A stretch of 64,000 nt of DNA from Gnetum montanum (taxonomy: Eukaryota > Streptophyta > Gnetopsida > Gnetales > Gnetaceae): assembly GCA_015680685.1 (NCBI GenBank), contig MNCI01009017.1, positions 448,517 through 512,516 on the forward strand, written 5' to 3'. This document shows positions 45,500 through 58,199 of this stretch, piece by piece. The notes beneath the pieces are model-generated. The model worked only from the letters and a program-made list of their open reading frames with translations. It made no database searches and was not told the DNA's origin. How positions within the stretch are numbered: position 1 is the stretch's first letter; each line of letters starts with the position of its first letter. The position numbers and the translations under genes are program-made.

Positions 45500-46080
45500 G
45501 CAATAAGAGAAAAAAAGTCTAGAACATTGACAAACATGTTTTTTGAGTGATGAATGTGGATTAGTAAGCATTCATCAAACTAGATAATACATTTTTTAGC
45601 TAAATCAAAATAAGGTTGAAATTTTTTACTTTTGCAAGTATATTCATAATTTACGTAGCATATGACTAGTTGAGAATCACCATGGACCAAAAGCTTTTTG
45701 ATTCTTATTTAGATTTCTAGAAGTAAACATTGACTAAGAACCTTGTACTTAGCTACATTATTAGTATTTGAAAAATTAAATTTATATATTTAATAAATGA
45801 GGTCCATACCTTTGTGATTAAGGGAACAAGCTACACTAGATTCTTGAGCCATGTGAACACCATTAAAATACAAGTATGAATTAAATTGCTCATGTATTAA
45901 GCTTGTGATTAGGAGAGAATTAGTTTTACTTATACTTCATTCCTCAAGAGAAGCTTAAATAGTTGTAGAAGATGACTCTGATAGCAAGGTTGATATAAGA
46001 AGATCTACTATATCTTGTTTCGTATTAGAGTTTTTTGAAATGTAAGATAAGTCAAACTTGGTGAGAAGTATTTTCTATTT
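45500..46080 (-). pseudogene. Tat-type additional RNase H remnant
   Basis: The minus strand reads YLYFNGVHMAQES (about 45880-45842), then FSNTNNVAKYKVL (about 45775-45737), KLLVHGDSQLVICYV (about 45703-45659) and a lysine-rich helix, ending with a HIHH segment near 45550. In the family these are the Y-F-D-G-A, T-N-N-x-A-E-Y-E and V-x-G-D-S-x-L-V motifs. The catalytic aspartate of the first motif reads N. TAA and TAG stops interrupt it. This second RNase H copy is what distinguishes Tat elements from other Gypsy lineages. Confidence 0.7.
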
Positions 46081-46499
46081 TATCATGTGGTTATTATCAG
46101 AGAGATTGGAAGTGATGGATTCTAAGATTTTGTTAAAACATAGGTCATGAAACTTTATCCCTAGTAGATAGGGTCTCCATTTTTTGAAAGCAAAGACAAG
46201 GCCTAGGCAATATTTTTCTGTATCTATGTATCATGTTTCACAATTTAAGAATAAATAAGAGATATAATAGATTGGAAGAACTGCATCATCTTCACACCAT
46301 TCTAAATCATGGCTATGATAGAGTGATTGGATTTAAAGAAATAAAGATAAAAAGGAAGATTAACTTGATGGAAATGAAGGATATAAAGATTGGTAAGGCT
46401 GTGCTTGATTACATGAAAGGCCTCATAACACTTTAAGTCCTAGTTAAAAGTAGTGGATTTTTTAAATAGATAAGATAAAGGATGAAATTGATTGATGAG

Positions 46500-47260
46500 G
46501 TTATATATGAAATGATGGATTGATTGAAGATAACCCTATAGTATGCAAATGTCTTTAATAAATATGGGTGGTAGAAGGTTTGACTTTGCTAGGATCTATC
46601 ATAATATTGTTGGCTAAAACAATGAAGTCTACCTTCTTTCTTATTTCTATGTAGAAAATGCACTTTTTTGAATTTAAATGAAGATTACAGTGATTGCATT
46701 TCACTAAGACTATGTTAAGGTTAGTGGAATAATTAAATTCTATGATAGATTTAATAGTTATGTCATCCACATAATCATTTACAATTTTAAACATCATATC
46801 ATGAAATATAAAAGTTGGTTCATTGATATGTTCCTTTAGCATTCTTAAGTCGCCAAGGCATTTTGATGTATCAAAAGGTTCTCCATGAGGTTATAAAAAT
46901 TGTAAAATGTTGATGCTTAGTGTTATTTTTTATTTGGTTATAATCTAAAAAACCATCCATGAAAGAAATCAAGGCATCATCCATCATTGTATCTATCAAT
47001 TGATCAATGTTGTATAATAGGAAGTCATTTTTTAGGTAACCTTGTTAAGATCACAAAAATCAATGCATATCATGATGACTCCATTTTTCTTAGAAACAAC
47101 TAGCATTTTGGATACCCAATTCAAATAATCTACAGGACGTAAGAAGCTTGTGTTATAAAGTTTTGTGATCTTTTTCTTACTTGATAAAGCTAAAGAAAGC
47201 TTAATTTTTTTTGGATTTTTATTTGATCGACTTGGAATCCTCCTTAGGAATGTTATTGTA
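46500..47260 (-). pseudogene. Tat-type reverse transcriptase remnant
   Basis: Recognisable blocks, read on the minus strand, are KNDFLLYNIDQLID (about 47025-46985), ISFMDGF (about 46968-46945), FHDMMFKIVNDYVDDI with the intact Y-V-D-D box at 46762-46773, then LHLNSKKCIFYIEIRKKVDF and IDPSKVK. The stretch from 46842 to 46555 is an open 95-codon frame. The segment around Q-x-A-F-x-P-x-G (about 46890) is degraded. It is typical of the Tat lineage, where the family reads SFMDGFSGYNQI and VYVDDMIVKS. Confidence 0.8.
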
Positions 47261-47299
47261 TTAAACCAACAATGGGTTCAAGCTTAGTATATTATCATA

Positions 47300-49900
47300 T
47301 CCCCAAAAATAATGATATAAGTTTTTTGTAATATGACTAAGATAGAATCCTTAATAGTTTTAGGTATATTTTCCTCAGTTCTAGAATCTTTCCCTCATTT
47401 TTGTACTTAGTCATAGTAAGTTTAGTAAGGTAATCATTTGCTAAAACCAATTCTTGATCCAAAAAGTAAGGTTAGATTGATGTATCAAGTCTTCTTTCAT
47501 TATATTAAGGTATGAGATTAGGGATCCTAGGGGGGTTAAGTTAGGAGAGATCATGTAAATCCTCATTATGTATCCTAGTGATTTGATCATGGAGCTCATT
47601 GAAAGTAATTGGTTCACATAATTAGATGATGATCATGGGGTTCATTACCTATACAATGGATGAAGGTGAGGTCATTTATACATAAGGATGAAGTTGAAAT
47701 TTATAGTATGATAAAATTAAAGTAATTAGGTTTAACTAAATTTAATAATTTAAATAACAAAAAATTATTAATTTTGATAATGTATAAAATTAGTTTGAAG
47801 AATAAATACAAGTGGGAATGGTTAGGGATAGTTTTGGATGAATCTATAATTATTATGGCTTAATTATAAGGCTTATTTCCAAGTATCCTAGTAAGCAACA
47901 TGAGATTATGACATGGTGATGAGAGATGATGTTGTAATGATATTAATGCTAGCCTTAGTGTTACCATGTGTCACATCACATCATGTTACATGTCATGCTA
48001 GGTATAAGATACAAAGTGAGGATAAACCAAAAAATTTTAAGCATTTACAAAATTTGATTCTATTGAAGTTGTTGAAGCATGATGAAACATGAAGGGATCA
48101 AACAAGGAGAAGTACATGAAGACGAACAGGATGAGATCTAGCAAGGAGCATGTGGAAATCATGTCATGAAGGCTTGAGAAGAAAAGCTAGAGCTAGCATT
48201 GGAAGTGTTGAGGTTAGGATGGGATAATGGAAATTCTTGTTAATGCCATCATGGTCAGTGATGGTAGTGCTTATAGGTGTTAGCTTGTCCTATGATGATG
48301 ATGCTCATAGTTTCTAGCATGCCCAACGATAGTAGTGTGATGGCACTAGTGATGGAGAATGTGGCATGAGTAGTGCATCATGTACCATAGACATAGATAG
48401 TGGTGTGGTAGGGCATGCAAGGTTTGAAGGATTTTATGCATTTGGGACTAGTGGAGTTCCCATTAGGACTGGCATAACCTAGATAGCCTTGCATAGGACA
48501 TCATGGAAAGAGGAACTTGTGCAAGATTCTTAGATTAATAATGGAAATGTGTAATGATAGTTATTTGTGTATGTTATGCATGATTCACTAGCACAATGCT
48601 AATAGATACAAGAGGTGCATGGATACATTGGGATTTTAATAGCCTACATGTATGAATTGATGGATGCTAAAGATTTCTATGTTGAAAGGAATTTCATGAT
48701 AAATACATCAATGGGGATGAAGGCATTGGAGTTAAGATATCACTAATAACATATGTACAATATAGAAGGAGCAAAGGATTTCAAGCTAGGTTCAGTTTGG
48801 TTTAGTCCAAAGGGAAAAGGACATAAGGATTTGATAGATAGAGGTGTTGTGGCTAAGAGGGGTTGCCAAGAAATGTAAAATGAGAAGGTATGAAAGGATT
48901 TTTCTAGCATAGAAGGAAAGGAAAGAAACATTAGTAGGTGATCTATCTAGGTGCATGACATGCATGGCCAACATGTGTTCATGAGGTGCACAACACGTAT
49001 AGTATGAGACATGCTTAGATACTGGTTGATACACATGGCATGTACGATGTGTGGAGTGCACTCAATAGATGATACACAAACACACACATGTGAAACCAAG
49101 GCACCACACCTACTATAGATTCATTTCCTAAAATAAAAATGCTAGTTTGCTTTGTGATTAGAGGAAGGAAAGTGATGAAGAATAAAATGTTACGCTAGTA
49201 TCACAAGGATAACTTTGTTAGAACACATTGTAAAATTTAAAGTCTAGAAGATGAGAAGGAATTAGGCTTGTAGATGCTTGATGCATGTTTATTAATGACT
49301 CAGTGTTATGCTTAGGCTTTGAAATGGATCATTGGGTTTCTCATTTCTCATGCTTGATAGTTTGGATTTTGGGTTAGATTAGGTGACATGATGATGTAGA
49401 AACATGAGATGCTAATATAATGATGATAATGGTAGTGTTAATATTACCATTCATCATGTCACCTATTATAACTTGGTCATTTTTCCAAAAATTTAAAAGA
49501 GGATCTAGAAGGATCAATTTCACATTTTTAAGGTAGGAATCTATGTTTAGGCTTATTTTGACTTTAATATTATCATAAAATGTTAAGCTTAGATAGCCTT
49601 GGGCTTAATTTAGCATATGAATTTTGTTGATTACTTATCCATAAAAGATTAATGTGGATTAAGTTCTAAATTTAAGGGTGTATATAGAACATTTTAGCTA
49701 TTAATTTGATGAATACTTAATATTTTGCAATTTAATTTTATATTTTATATTTTAGTTTGTGGATACTAACTTTCAGCTTAATGTTTAATATGTAAGAATA
49801 ACATGAGATCAAGGTTACTAGTGATTGATCCCATGTATTTCTTCATTTGTGATATGAATCTCATGGTCACAAACAAGATAGAAAAGGTGAAAATTATTTT
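47300..49900. other. AT-rich intergenic DNA, no gene recognised
   Basis: The sequence is long and AT-rich with ATGATG/GTGTTACC-type motif clusters at about 47920-48000, 48240-48380 and 49380-49470, related to those at 40.3-41.0 kb. An imperfect inverted arrangement GGTGACATGATGATG...CATCATGTCACC spans about 49382-49472. Open frames are under 90 codons and show no family resemblance. Confidence 0.45.
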
Positions 49901-52400
49901 GGTTAAGGTTGATAGATCTTTCTATCCTACCTAGATGTGGGTGAGACTAGGTGTAGCATGGTTTTTATTATTTTTCATGGAGAATTTCCACATGTTGGTG
50001 TGGACCTTACTTTCATTGTAGATAGTTTCTTATGCTTTAAAAAAGATCATCCTAGGTATTTGATCATGATTGCTAAGGTGTGTGATCCAAGATATCATAG
50101 ATGTTAACATGATTATTAATGAGGATGACAAGACTCAAGATATCTAGTGGAAAGTGTTGGATCATATGTGGAGGAACTATCACTACAAAAGGTTTAACAT
50201 TGGTAGCACATTATTATTGGACCTAGGTCATGTTGAGAGTTTGTTGAGTGTTGTAAGGATCTACATCACAGTTTATAGGTAAGTTGATAATGCTTATTCA
50301 TGTTATGTTAGAGTTTTCCTTAAGTTTTTATCATTGATATATAACTTTTTACTTATTGATTCTAAGTGTTTCTCACATGTTTCAGGCTTGATAATCCTAA
50401 CAATGTAGACTTATACCTAGAGAGATTGCAGAGGATTCTTTGTGAAATAGCCCTTATAGATAATTGATACTTGCCAATGTTTGAGAAATTTTTGAATGAG
50501 ATAGATCATGCAAAGTATCATCATTGGTATGGTACCCTTTACAAAGTTGGCTTGGTCCATGTGCTTCATGAAAGGGATGATTCAAAACTAGAGGAAAATT
50601 GGTCTAAGGAGTCTAGGATCTACTTGAGCTTACAAGGTATCTTAGAAAATGTGCACTTATTTTTCCATGATGTTATGGTTATGTCCTTATATGATGCCTT
50701 TAAGTTAATGTTTATGTTAATGATAACCCTCATAATCATGATAGTATTTGATATTTAAGATTAGGTTTACGTTAGCATTTGATATTTACCTAATTTTTTG
50801 ATTTTACATTTGTATTTAAACTTTATGTATTTGGTTTTGGTTTGTAAAAAAAATTAAGAACTTTGAGATTTTCTATAGAGAAATGTGTGTGAGAGATCCT
50901 TGTAAGAAAATTCCCACATCATTCCATCTAATCATAAGTGGTTGAAGAGAAAACGAGTGAAAAAGTACCTCCATATTTTTTAGTAGGTAGGATTAATATC
51001 TTTCTTTCCATTGTGGTCATCTAACATTTTACCAATGGATGTCATTGCCATGATGAAATGTTATTCAAGCTTGCAATAACTATTTATGTTTCACATTTGA
51101 GATAAAGAGGTGATGTTTCAATGGAAGCAAGATTCATTGTGATACTAGTTTGAATTTTTTAATAAAGATTATGTTGTTGGGGATAACATTAAGTTGTTCA
51201 AAATAGTGAGCCAACAAAATAGCAACTAGATGTAGTACAAAAATAGAACTATAAAAACCATGGCTTGATTGAGGCCTATCACCTCTTCATTGAGAGGATG
51301 TTCTATGGGAGGATCAGATAGTGGAGGATCATATCATGTCATTAGTTGAAGATAATTTACAACATCATGATAAGGAATGTTACCTATGACTAGGTAAGCC
51401 ACTTAGATGAGAAGGTGGCTAAGGAGTTGATAGCATTAGGTTGGTTGATGGGATAAGCTCCAACAACTTTATGAACTTTAGTTTCTATTATGGGAATTTA
51501 TGGTGCTTCACAAAGTTGCCTTCTTGTAGTGATCACTAGAAGGGGAAATTTCTTAGTGAGGAGGGCTTCCCATGATCCTTGTGTTAACATGTTACCAACA
51601 TCATGATGATCATTCCATCTACTATGGAAGGATCATTGGACATCATATTTTCATTACAAGAGAATGTAGTTGAGTCACCAATGCTAAATAGTATGACATT
51701 GTTCATGAAATACATTGTTTGTCATAACTTAGTGCATGACATGACAGTCATTAGGACATGTGCTATGGACATGTAGGATGAGGGACAGGCCTTCAAGAAG
51801 ATGTAGGTAAATGTAGTTGAGTTGGTTGATACTTATGATTTAGAGGAGAGGAGGCAAAGGATAAAGGCTACTAGGATGGCAGGGAGCCTAGATAAGCACA
51901 AGTTCTTATTTAGTTGTTATTATTATTTGTGTTTTTATTTAATTAACTAATTTAATTTTTTTAGTTTGTTATATATTATTTTTTATTTAAACATACATGC
52001 TAGTTTTAGCATTTGATTCTTGTGTCCATTATTAATAGCCACCATAAAGACATGGAAGAATTGGAGGCCAAAGAAATAAGGTAGTCACTAAAACTACCAG
52101 GAACACAATGGAGGAGGAGATAGAAAGGGTGTTTTTAGAGGAGTAGATTGACTTGGAGTTAGAAGATGATGTAGGTAAGTTTAACATCCTAAGTGCATAA
52201 TAGGAAATGTGTTTGTGGATGAGTCTTTCAAAGGTCCATAACCTCTCAAAGTCTAACCAATTGTTAGGTGGTCATGCAATTCATGGGTTAGATGATATAG
52301 ATATTAATGTAATGTTGTCTCCTACTAGGATTCCTAGCTTCTTACCCCCTAGGAACAAGCTTATTTCTAATAAGGCTAGGGGAAAGTGACTTGCATGAAA
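49901..52400 (+). other. Unrecognised, possibly once-coding region
   Basis: Several plus-strand stretches have coding-like composition (50380-50760, 51260-51560, 52030-52390) separated by stops. The longest open frame (50471-50758, 95 codons) is described separately. I recognise no domain. CACTA-like ends at 50181 and 51531 were considered and rejected. Confidence 0.25.
50471..50758 (+). CDS. Hypothetical open frame, unknown
   Basis: This is a 95-codon frame starting ATGCCAATGTTTGAG. The first two thirds are polar, with PMFEKFLNEIDH, HWYGTLYKVG and a K-L-E-E-N-W-S-K segment. The last 20 residues are strongly hydrophobic (methionine, leucine and isoleucine) and could be a membrane segment or AT-rich read-through. 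Upstream, the same strand has a similar coding-like stretch after a TGA at about 50466-50468, so the frame may be the middle of a longer decayed gene. No family is recognised and no promoter or start context supports expression. Confidence 0.2.
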   Translation: MPMFEKFLNEIDHAKYHHWYGTLYKVGLVHVLHERDDSKLEENWSKESRIYLSLQGILENVHLFFHDVMVMSLYDAFKLMFMLMITLIIMIVFDI

Positions 52401-53880
52401 ACTAGTAGAAGGGGGCTAAATGTCTTTTGGTGAGTTAGTGATTTTTATTTTTTGTCTTAATTTCACTATATATTAATTTATTTATCTTATATTTATTAAT
52501 ATTTTTACTATGCTTACATGCATATGTATAGAGTTGATAAAAATGTTTTAGGAGAGAATTAATAAGGAATAGTTGATATGGACCATGGTTGATAGCTTCA
52601 TAGAGAAATTAAGGGTTATAAATGATACCAATAACTCTAGTTTACTTTTATTAATATACATGAAGATAATACTTTTGATATGCTAATGAGATGATTGGAT
52701 GAATGGCTTCTATAGATGTTCAGATTTCATTTGATCTTGGAAAGGTGTAATAAGATTATTGATGTTTAGATCACTAGGTTCAAAACATTAGAAATAATTT
52801 TATAATTATTGAAATTAAGATAAATATGTAATATAAATATAATATAATTCATGGTGCTATATGTATTTACCTAAAATATAAATAAAAAATGTAATAGAGA
52901 AGAATAGTAGTAAACTATCTCCATATATTATGTTGTATTATATTATTTTCACTAAAAAACTAGAATTAACAATATAGATGTAGTAGAATAGTCACATCCA
53001 AAGAGTGAATGGACATAATGAAAAATTAATATTAATTAAGAAATATAATTATCTATAACTAAAGCTAAACTTTAGGTCATATAATATAAAGCACCATAGA
53101 TGGTGTTGTACACCATTTATGGTATATGCATGTAATCATGGTGTTATCAAATATAAGCATCAAATAGTGTGTTAAGCTTTATAGAAAATCCAAAATCCGT
53201 AACTCTACCCCTTAATATTGACATGGAGATTAATAATGTTTCTTTACTATCTACAACCAAATCCATGATATTAAATGAATAAGTGATAATAAAAATCATG
53301 TCATTACTAAACTTCATAACACCACATAAATTATAGATTTATAGGTACAACTAATGGTGTAGAGTAGTTTTCTAAAGTGACATTTGTTTTAGAAAAATGC
53401 ATTTAAAACTAAGCACTATAAGGCCTAAGAAATTATTAATTTATTATCTAATCAGTAAAGCTAATATAAAAATTAACATAATATGATATTAAGTAATGTT
53501 ATTTTTCCAAATGAATGTTGTAAATTATTTTGATCATTTTAAATGATTCTTGAAATGCAAGGAAAATGACAAGAGATATTAAGGATAGGTATTGCCTTCA
53601 AAATATATTACAACATAACTAAATTTTAAATTGTAGAAAAGAAACACATGCTTATTATGGTAAATTATAGTTTGAATTACTTTACCATCCAACGAAAGAG
53701 ATTATAATAATTTTAATACAAAAATAAGAAGTAAGTAACTAGAATTATTAATCAATAAAAGAGTCTATATTTGCACATATCATATTATCAAAAGTACTTG
53801 ATGATGATTTCGGTTGTGGTTTTGGTGCAAATCCTTTATCATGGATTCTTTAGGAACCATAGGAATTTAAAAATATGGTA
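52401..53880. other. AT-rich DNA, nothing recognised
   Basis: Very AT-rich, with no open frame worth listing. A small imperfect palindrome (GCACCATAGATGGTG then CACCATTTATGGT) lies at about 53090-53125. Confidence 0.5.
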
Positions 53881-54800
53881 GTGAAACATCTTGAGCTTGC
53901 TCTTTGACTTTAGATTTAATATACATTTTAACATATCTACTTAAACTTCATTGAAAGTATCCAAAAGTGATACTGACATCATGGTGAAATTAGATTGATG
54001 CTTATATCCCTTGCCTAAGGAAAATTTTAATAACTTTGTATAATGAGTTATGAATCTATTAGTTACAACCTGTCCTTGCAAACTACTCACTGTGACCTCT
54101 AACTTCTTCCACTCTATGTTGAAGGTCTTTCATAATTCTTTATTTTAAGTAGTAAGATAATTCTTATAGTTTTGTAGAGAGCCAATCTTATTTTGGAGTT
54201 TACAGGTATTGTTTTGCAGTGTTAACTCGTTTCCTTCTAACTCCATAGTTTTCACTATTAATTCTTCCATTATTCTTGTGAGCTCTATCTCAATATTGGA
54301 ATCAAAAGTGTTCCTTGTTTTTTTTTTTAGTGTAACTAATTCCTATGATTGTTTCTTTCTAAATTTTAATGCACCTTTAATATTTTCCTTAAAATTCAAA
54401 TTTCTTTAGCATAATTTTAATTCTCTTTAAAATCATATGTAAATTTTTTATTCAACACCTCATTTAATGCTAAAAAAACATTAAAAATTACCTTATTACT
54501 CCTTAACATTGTACCATAGGCTTCTACAATGAAATAAAATCTCACCATGATGTAATTTATATGCATCAAATTATACACTAAATCATTACTCATCATGATG
54601 GAACTTAATTTCAAGATTTTTTTAAGATTTTTATTTACCATGCCTCTAATTACTATTAGAAAGTCATCTATAGTCAAATTTACAAATTCTTTCCATGTAG
54701 CTTTATTATATAATGTTTTTTCTATGAGTCTTTTCTCTATTAGTGCCTTGAAAAAGTTGATGATTATATCTAGATAAATAACCTTATTCTTAAAAATATG
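53880..54800 (-). pseudogene. Decayed coiled-coil coding-like region
   Basis: Minus-strand frames between 54300 and 53900 read as a leucine/asparagine/lysine-rich helix (IMEELIVKTMELEGNEL, then CKLQNKIGSLQNY, then WKKLEVTVSSLQ) with heptad-like spacing. Upstream (54677-54417) is an 86-codon open frame beginning MTIDDFLIVIRGM with a lysine-rich helix. Stops and a frame change separate the parts. The combination could be a gag-like or other repeat-derived protein, but no signature motif was found. The call rests on composition and periodicity only. Confidence 0.3.
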
Positions 54801-55361
54801 TGTTACATCATAGCAATCACCATGAATGAAGATAAGTAATCAAATTCAATCTTACTTCACCACTCAAACTAGACATTAATAGGTTACTTTATTTCTAGAA
54901 TTTCCATGGTAGTTTGCATAGTCATGATTACATTCAAAATGTTGGAATTATTAAAAAATTTGACAAATGTGAGTAAAAATTAGCGAAAATAAAAATTAGG
55001 AGTAGATATTATATAGTAAGATAATGTCTATCCCTTCATCTTCATATTGAAAATAAATAACCAATCCACATGGCTTCCTTTCTTTAATGCAACACAAAGT
55101 ATACCTGCTAGATGTTAAGAGATAGAATTTTTCCTATATTTTACTAGAATAAAATAGGAAATGATGTTATTCAAAATAGAGTATGACATATTTAATGGTG
55201 AAATTAAAATTATTACATTAACAATAATATAGGNCGTTACTGTATATAGCACTACATGTGCTTCATCTGTTGCTCATGATGGAACCAGCATCACCAATAC
55301 AAGCGACAAGAGGCTTTGGGAGTGGCTTTGCAACTCAACAACATAAACATCCTTTAGTTCA
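54801..55361. other. AT-rich DNA upstream of the ABCB pseudogene
   Basis: No gene is recognised. One ambiguous base lies at 55234. Confidence 0.5.
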
Positions 55362-56690
55362 TCACTTGTTTTGATTGGGGGCATGTCCCTTGGCCAAAAA
55401 ACTCCATCTTTGAATGCTTTTGTAGTGGGAAAAGCTGCTACATACAAATCTTTGAGATGATGGTAGGAGAGCATGGAGCATAGTTGTCTAGACGGTAAAA
55501 CCAAAGGATAGCAATTACAAGGTCCATTTTGAGGAACCCTAGAATTCTTATACTAGATAAAGCCACCAGTTCCTTGGATGCAAAGTCTGAAAAAGTGGTG
55601 CAAGAATCTCTTGATAGAATCATGAAGAATATAACCACCCTCATTGTTGCACATTGTTTCACCATAGTCAAAAATGTAGACATGATCACAATAGCTCAAC
55701 ATGGATTCATTGTCAAAAATGATACCCTTTCAGAGCTAATAAATAATCCTATTGGGGCTTACATTTAGCTCATCAGTCTTTAGGAAATTCAAAAAACAAA
55801 AATAGAGATGCAAGATCAAAAAGTTCTCATGCAAATGATGGCATTAGGATGTCACCTAGAAATCTTTCCTTCAAACCACTATCCTTTCTAAGATGAAGTT
55901 ACTCACCAAGAATCAACAATAATTTCAATGTCAATGATTCAAAAATGGACTCTAGTGTTAGCCAATAGAAGATGAAATTTATCCTACTTGGTTACTTTTG
56001 CAAATTCAAAGAAGAAGGAAACATTGAAAGAGGGACTGAGGAGATAGAAAAGGATATTCCTATCATAAGGCTTGTAGCTCTGAATAAGCCCAAAATCTTT
56101 GTTTTGGTGATAGGATGCATTGTTGCAAGAGTGGTGGATGTTTCAAATTCATTGTATGGCCTATTTTTAAAAAAATTCTATCTCCAGTTTCTACAAATTT
56201 ATGCATGAGCTTTGAAAGGATATGCACCTCTAGGCACTCATTTTCATAGCCCTAGCATGCTGAGGGTAAGCTTGTGTAACACATTTGCTTCATGACTTTT
56301 AGAAGAGTCATTTTCAAAGAAATTAGATGGTTCAATGCTAATGAGAATTTCAATGGTGCCATTTTTCAAGGCTTTCAATAGATGTTGTGAGTGTGTGAGG
56401 TGTGGTGGATGATGCTTTATCTCTTCTAGTGCAAAACATGGCCATCATTTGAGTTGAGTTTGTGATTGCCTTCAAGGCCAATTGGAAACTCACATTTTTT
56501 CTTATAGCTCCTATTCCTTTTTTTGGTCTTAATGGTTGGGTATAGCTTAAGGTCCTCAAAGGATTCTCTAATGATGTAAAGGTGAAATACGAATAAGCTA
56601 GTCAAGTTGGAAATTAAGTAGTTAGAATCATAAGAACTGTGACATCATTTTGCATCAAGGAAAAAGTGTTGAGGATTTACAAGAAGAAAT
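55362..56690 (+). pseudogene. ABCB-type (P-glycoprotein/MDR) ABC transporter pseudogene fragment
   Basis: The plus strand carries, in family order, the end of transmembrane domain 1 (VLIGGMSLGQ, about 55371-55400, to KAATYKS, 55456). It then jumps to the signature region (GEHGA, LS with the following G-G-Q degraded, about 55470), the Walker B box (ILILDKATSSLD, 55546), V-V-Q-E-S-L-D-R-I-M, and the H-loop region IVAH (55648). The inter-domain linker follows (RLVALNKPKIFVLVIG, about 56070), then transmembrane domain 2 (FKANWKLTFF, FGLNGWV, LKGFSNDVK, ASQVGN, IRTVTSFCIKEKV) to about 56690. Walker A and the Q-loop (~150 residues) are missing, Walker B has K for E, and TAG/TAA stops are scattered. 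Such transporters move auxin or metabolites across the plasma membrane. This copy cannot. Its ~1.2 kb after 55467 is collinear with protein. Confidence 0.85.
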
Positions 56691-57355
56691 GTGGATTTTT
56701 GCTATAGCAGTGGCTATGTTGTGATAACACATGGAGTCATGGGTGGTGCAGTGGTCTAGTTGACATAGCAACATAAAGGAAGGTATAATTTTCAACAATG
56801 GTGTAAGGGAAGAGTTTATTGTGGTGATGGTGGCTAGAGTATGAGTCGAAATTGAGTGAATGGTGTGAAAATTCTTAACTTGTTGTCTATGCTTTGTTGT
56901 GATTGGGCCACATTGGACTTTAGATTTATTAAGTTGACCATTAAAATATGCAAAATCATTAAGCATGATTTTCTTAACCAAATTACTTAATGCATTAAAG
57001 GATACTAGGTATCATCACACATCTCTTCTATTGATTTATAGATTTCATGCTAATCCAAGATATTGAGTATGCCAGACTTGGCAGTTTGCACCAAAAATAA
57101 TGGATTGGTATCAAATTATTCAATAGCCATATATTATTAAAATGATTTTTTAAAACATTGTTTAGTATAAATAATACATTCAACTTTATATTGTAGAAAA
57201 AAATTGAAAACAAAGAAAGGGAATTGATACCCAAGAAAATCCACATCAAGTTGAAGTTAATTTTCCTTGAAAATAATTGAGAGGATTTTTTGAGCCTTGT
57301 GGTAACTATTAGAGCCAATTGTAGAGCTATCAAAGTTGCTGCATTCTGAAGATAG
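56691..57355. other. No recognised gene
   Basis: The sequence decays after the ABCB homology ends. Short frames only; a 101-codon minus-strand frame at 57028-57333 is hydrophobic and AT-driven. Confidence 0.4.
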
Positions 57356-57690
57356 CAAGGTAGAATTGTAGATCAAGGGAAGTCTCCCTTGTGATCCTTG
57401 AGATCTATGTTTGTATTCCTGATTTTAATTTGATTTAATCATTAATTTTTATTCTTGAATTTAAGATTAGAAGTTAGGATGAAAATTCATGTTTTTACTT
57501 ATGAGTGATAGTCATAAGTATGGAATTTGATTGGATTCAATTCTAATTATTTAATGTCTTGATGATCTTTTAACTTTGAACCATTTCTCCATGAATATGA
57601 CTTGTGAGATAGTCACAAATGAGGTGATAATTTATGCAACAAAGATAATTATTAAAGTAATCTAGTATCAAATTTTGTCTGGATCATCAA
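57356..57690 (+). repeat. Probable LTR end of element E
   Basis: The sequence ends TCTGGATCATCA just before a tRNA-Asp-type primer-binding site, as expected for the U5 end of an Athila/Tat LTR. The LTR's own start could not be located, so only the 3' boundary is meaningful. Confidence 0.45.
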
Positions 57691-57691
57691 T

Positions 57692-57709
57692 TTGGCACAG
57701 TTGTTAGAG
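57692..57709 (+). promoter_or_regulatory. Primer-binding site of element E (tRNA-Asp type, decayed)
   Basis: TTGGCACAGTTGTTAGAGAG matches the tRNA-Asp complement TGGCGCCGTTGCCGGGGA with several changes, mostly transitions, and lies directly after the presumed LTR end. Confidence 0.5.
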
Positions 57710-58199
57710 AGGCTAGCAAAGTTAATCATTATTAAGTGTTCTATATGTTTTAATTTCATTTTGTAATTTTATATTTTTTGGTATATTTTATTTTATTTTC
57801 TTTTATTTTATTTCTTTTATTTAAGTAATTTGAGAAATGGTTTCTTTTACTTATTTTTCTTACATTAAGAAGTCTAAAAATAAAGAAAAATCCTAAGAAT
57901 CAACTTCTCTTATCATACAACCAACTGAAATTGTTAAAAAAAGTTGCAATTAAAGCTTGTAAAATCTTTGGAATGGTAGCCCATGAATATGCCAATGAAG
58001 AGTGTTCTTATTAAATGAAATCAACAAGGCAACCAAAGAAACCAACACAAATTCAACCTTCTAGAAACACTCTTAGTCTTTAAAAAAGTACAAAAGTTAA
58101 TCAAAAACAAAACCAAGAGGAACTAGTATAATCAAGGTATGATTATTCTTCTCCTTTGACAAAGAAAAATTCTAGAGTAGGGAAAGAACAAACATAATA

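Larger units (their letters stand above)
44570..47300 (-). mobile_element. Tat-lineage Ty3/Gypsy pol remnant
   Basis: On the minus strand the order is RT (47.25-46.5 kb), a region with an additional RNase H (46.1-45.5 kb) and integrase (45.25-44.6 kb). RNase H of the T-N-N-V-A-K-Y-K and H-G-D-S-Q-L-V type between RT and integrase is the hallmark of the Tat/Ogre/Retand group. LTRs, gag and protease were not recognised. The element is heavily decayed, with frame changes between all blocks. Confidence 0.75.

Noticed and set aside
50181-51531. CACTA-type terminal inverted repeats (CACTACAAAAGG ... CTTCTTGTAGTG)
   Set aside because: The flanking 3-bp sequences differ (TAT versus ATC), the termini match only over about a dozen bases with a gap, and no transposase was recognised between them.
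57028-57333. 101-codon minus-strand hydrophobic frame
   Set aside because: Composition is explained by AT-rich DNA (Ile, Leu, Asn, Phe, Lys); no recognisable domain.
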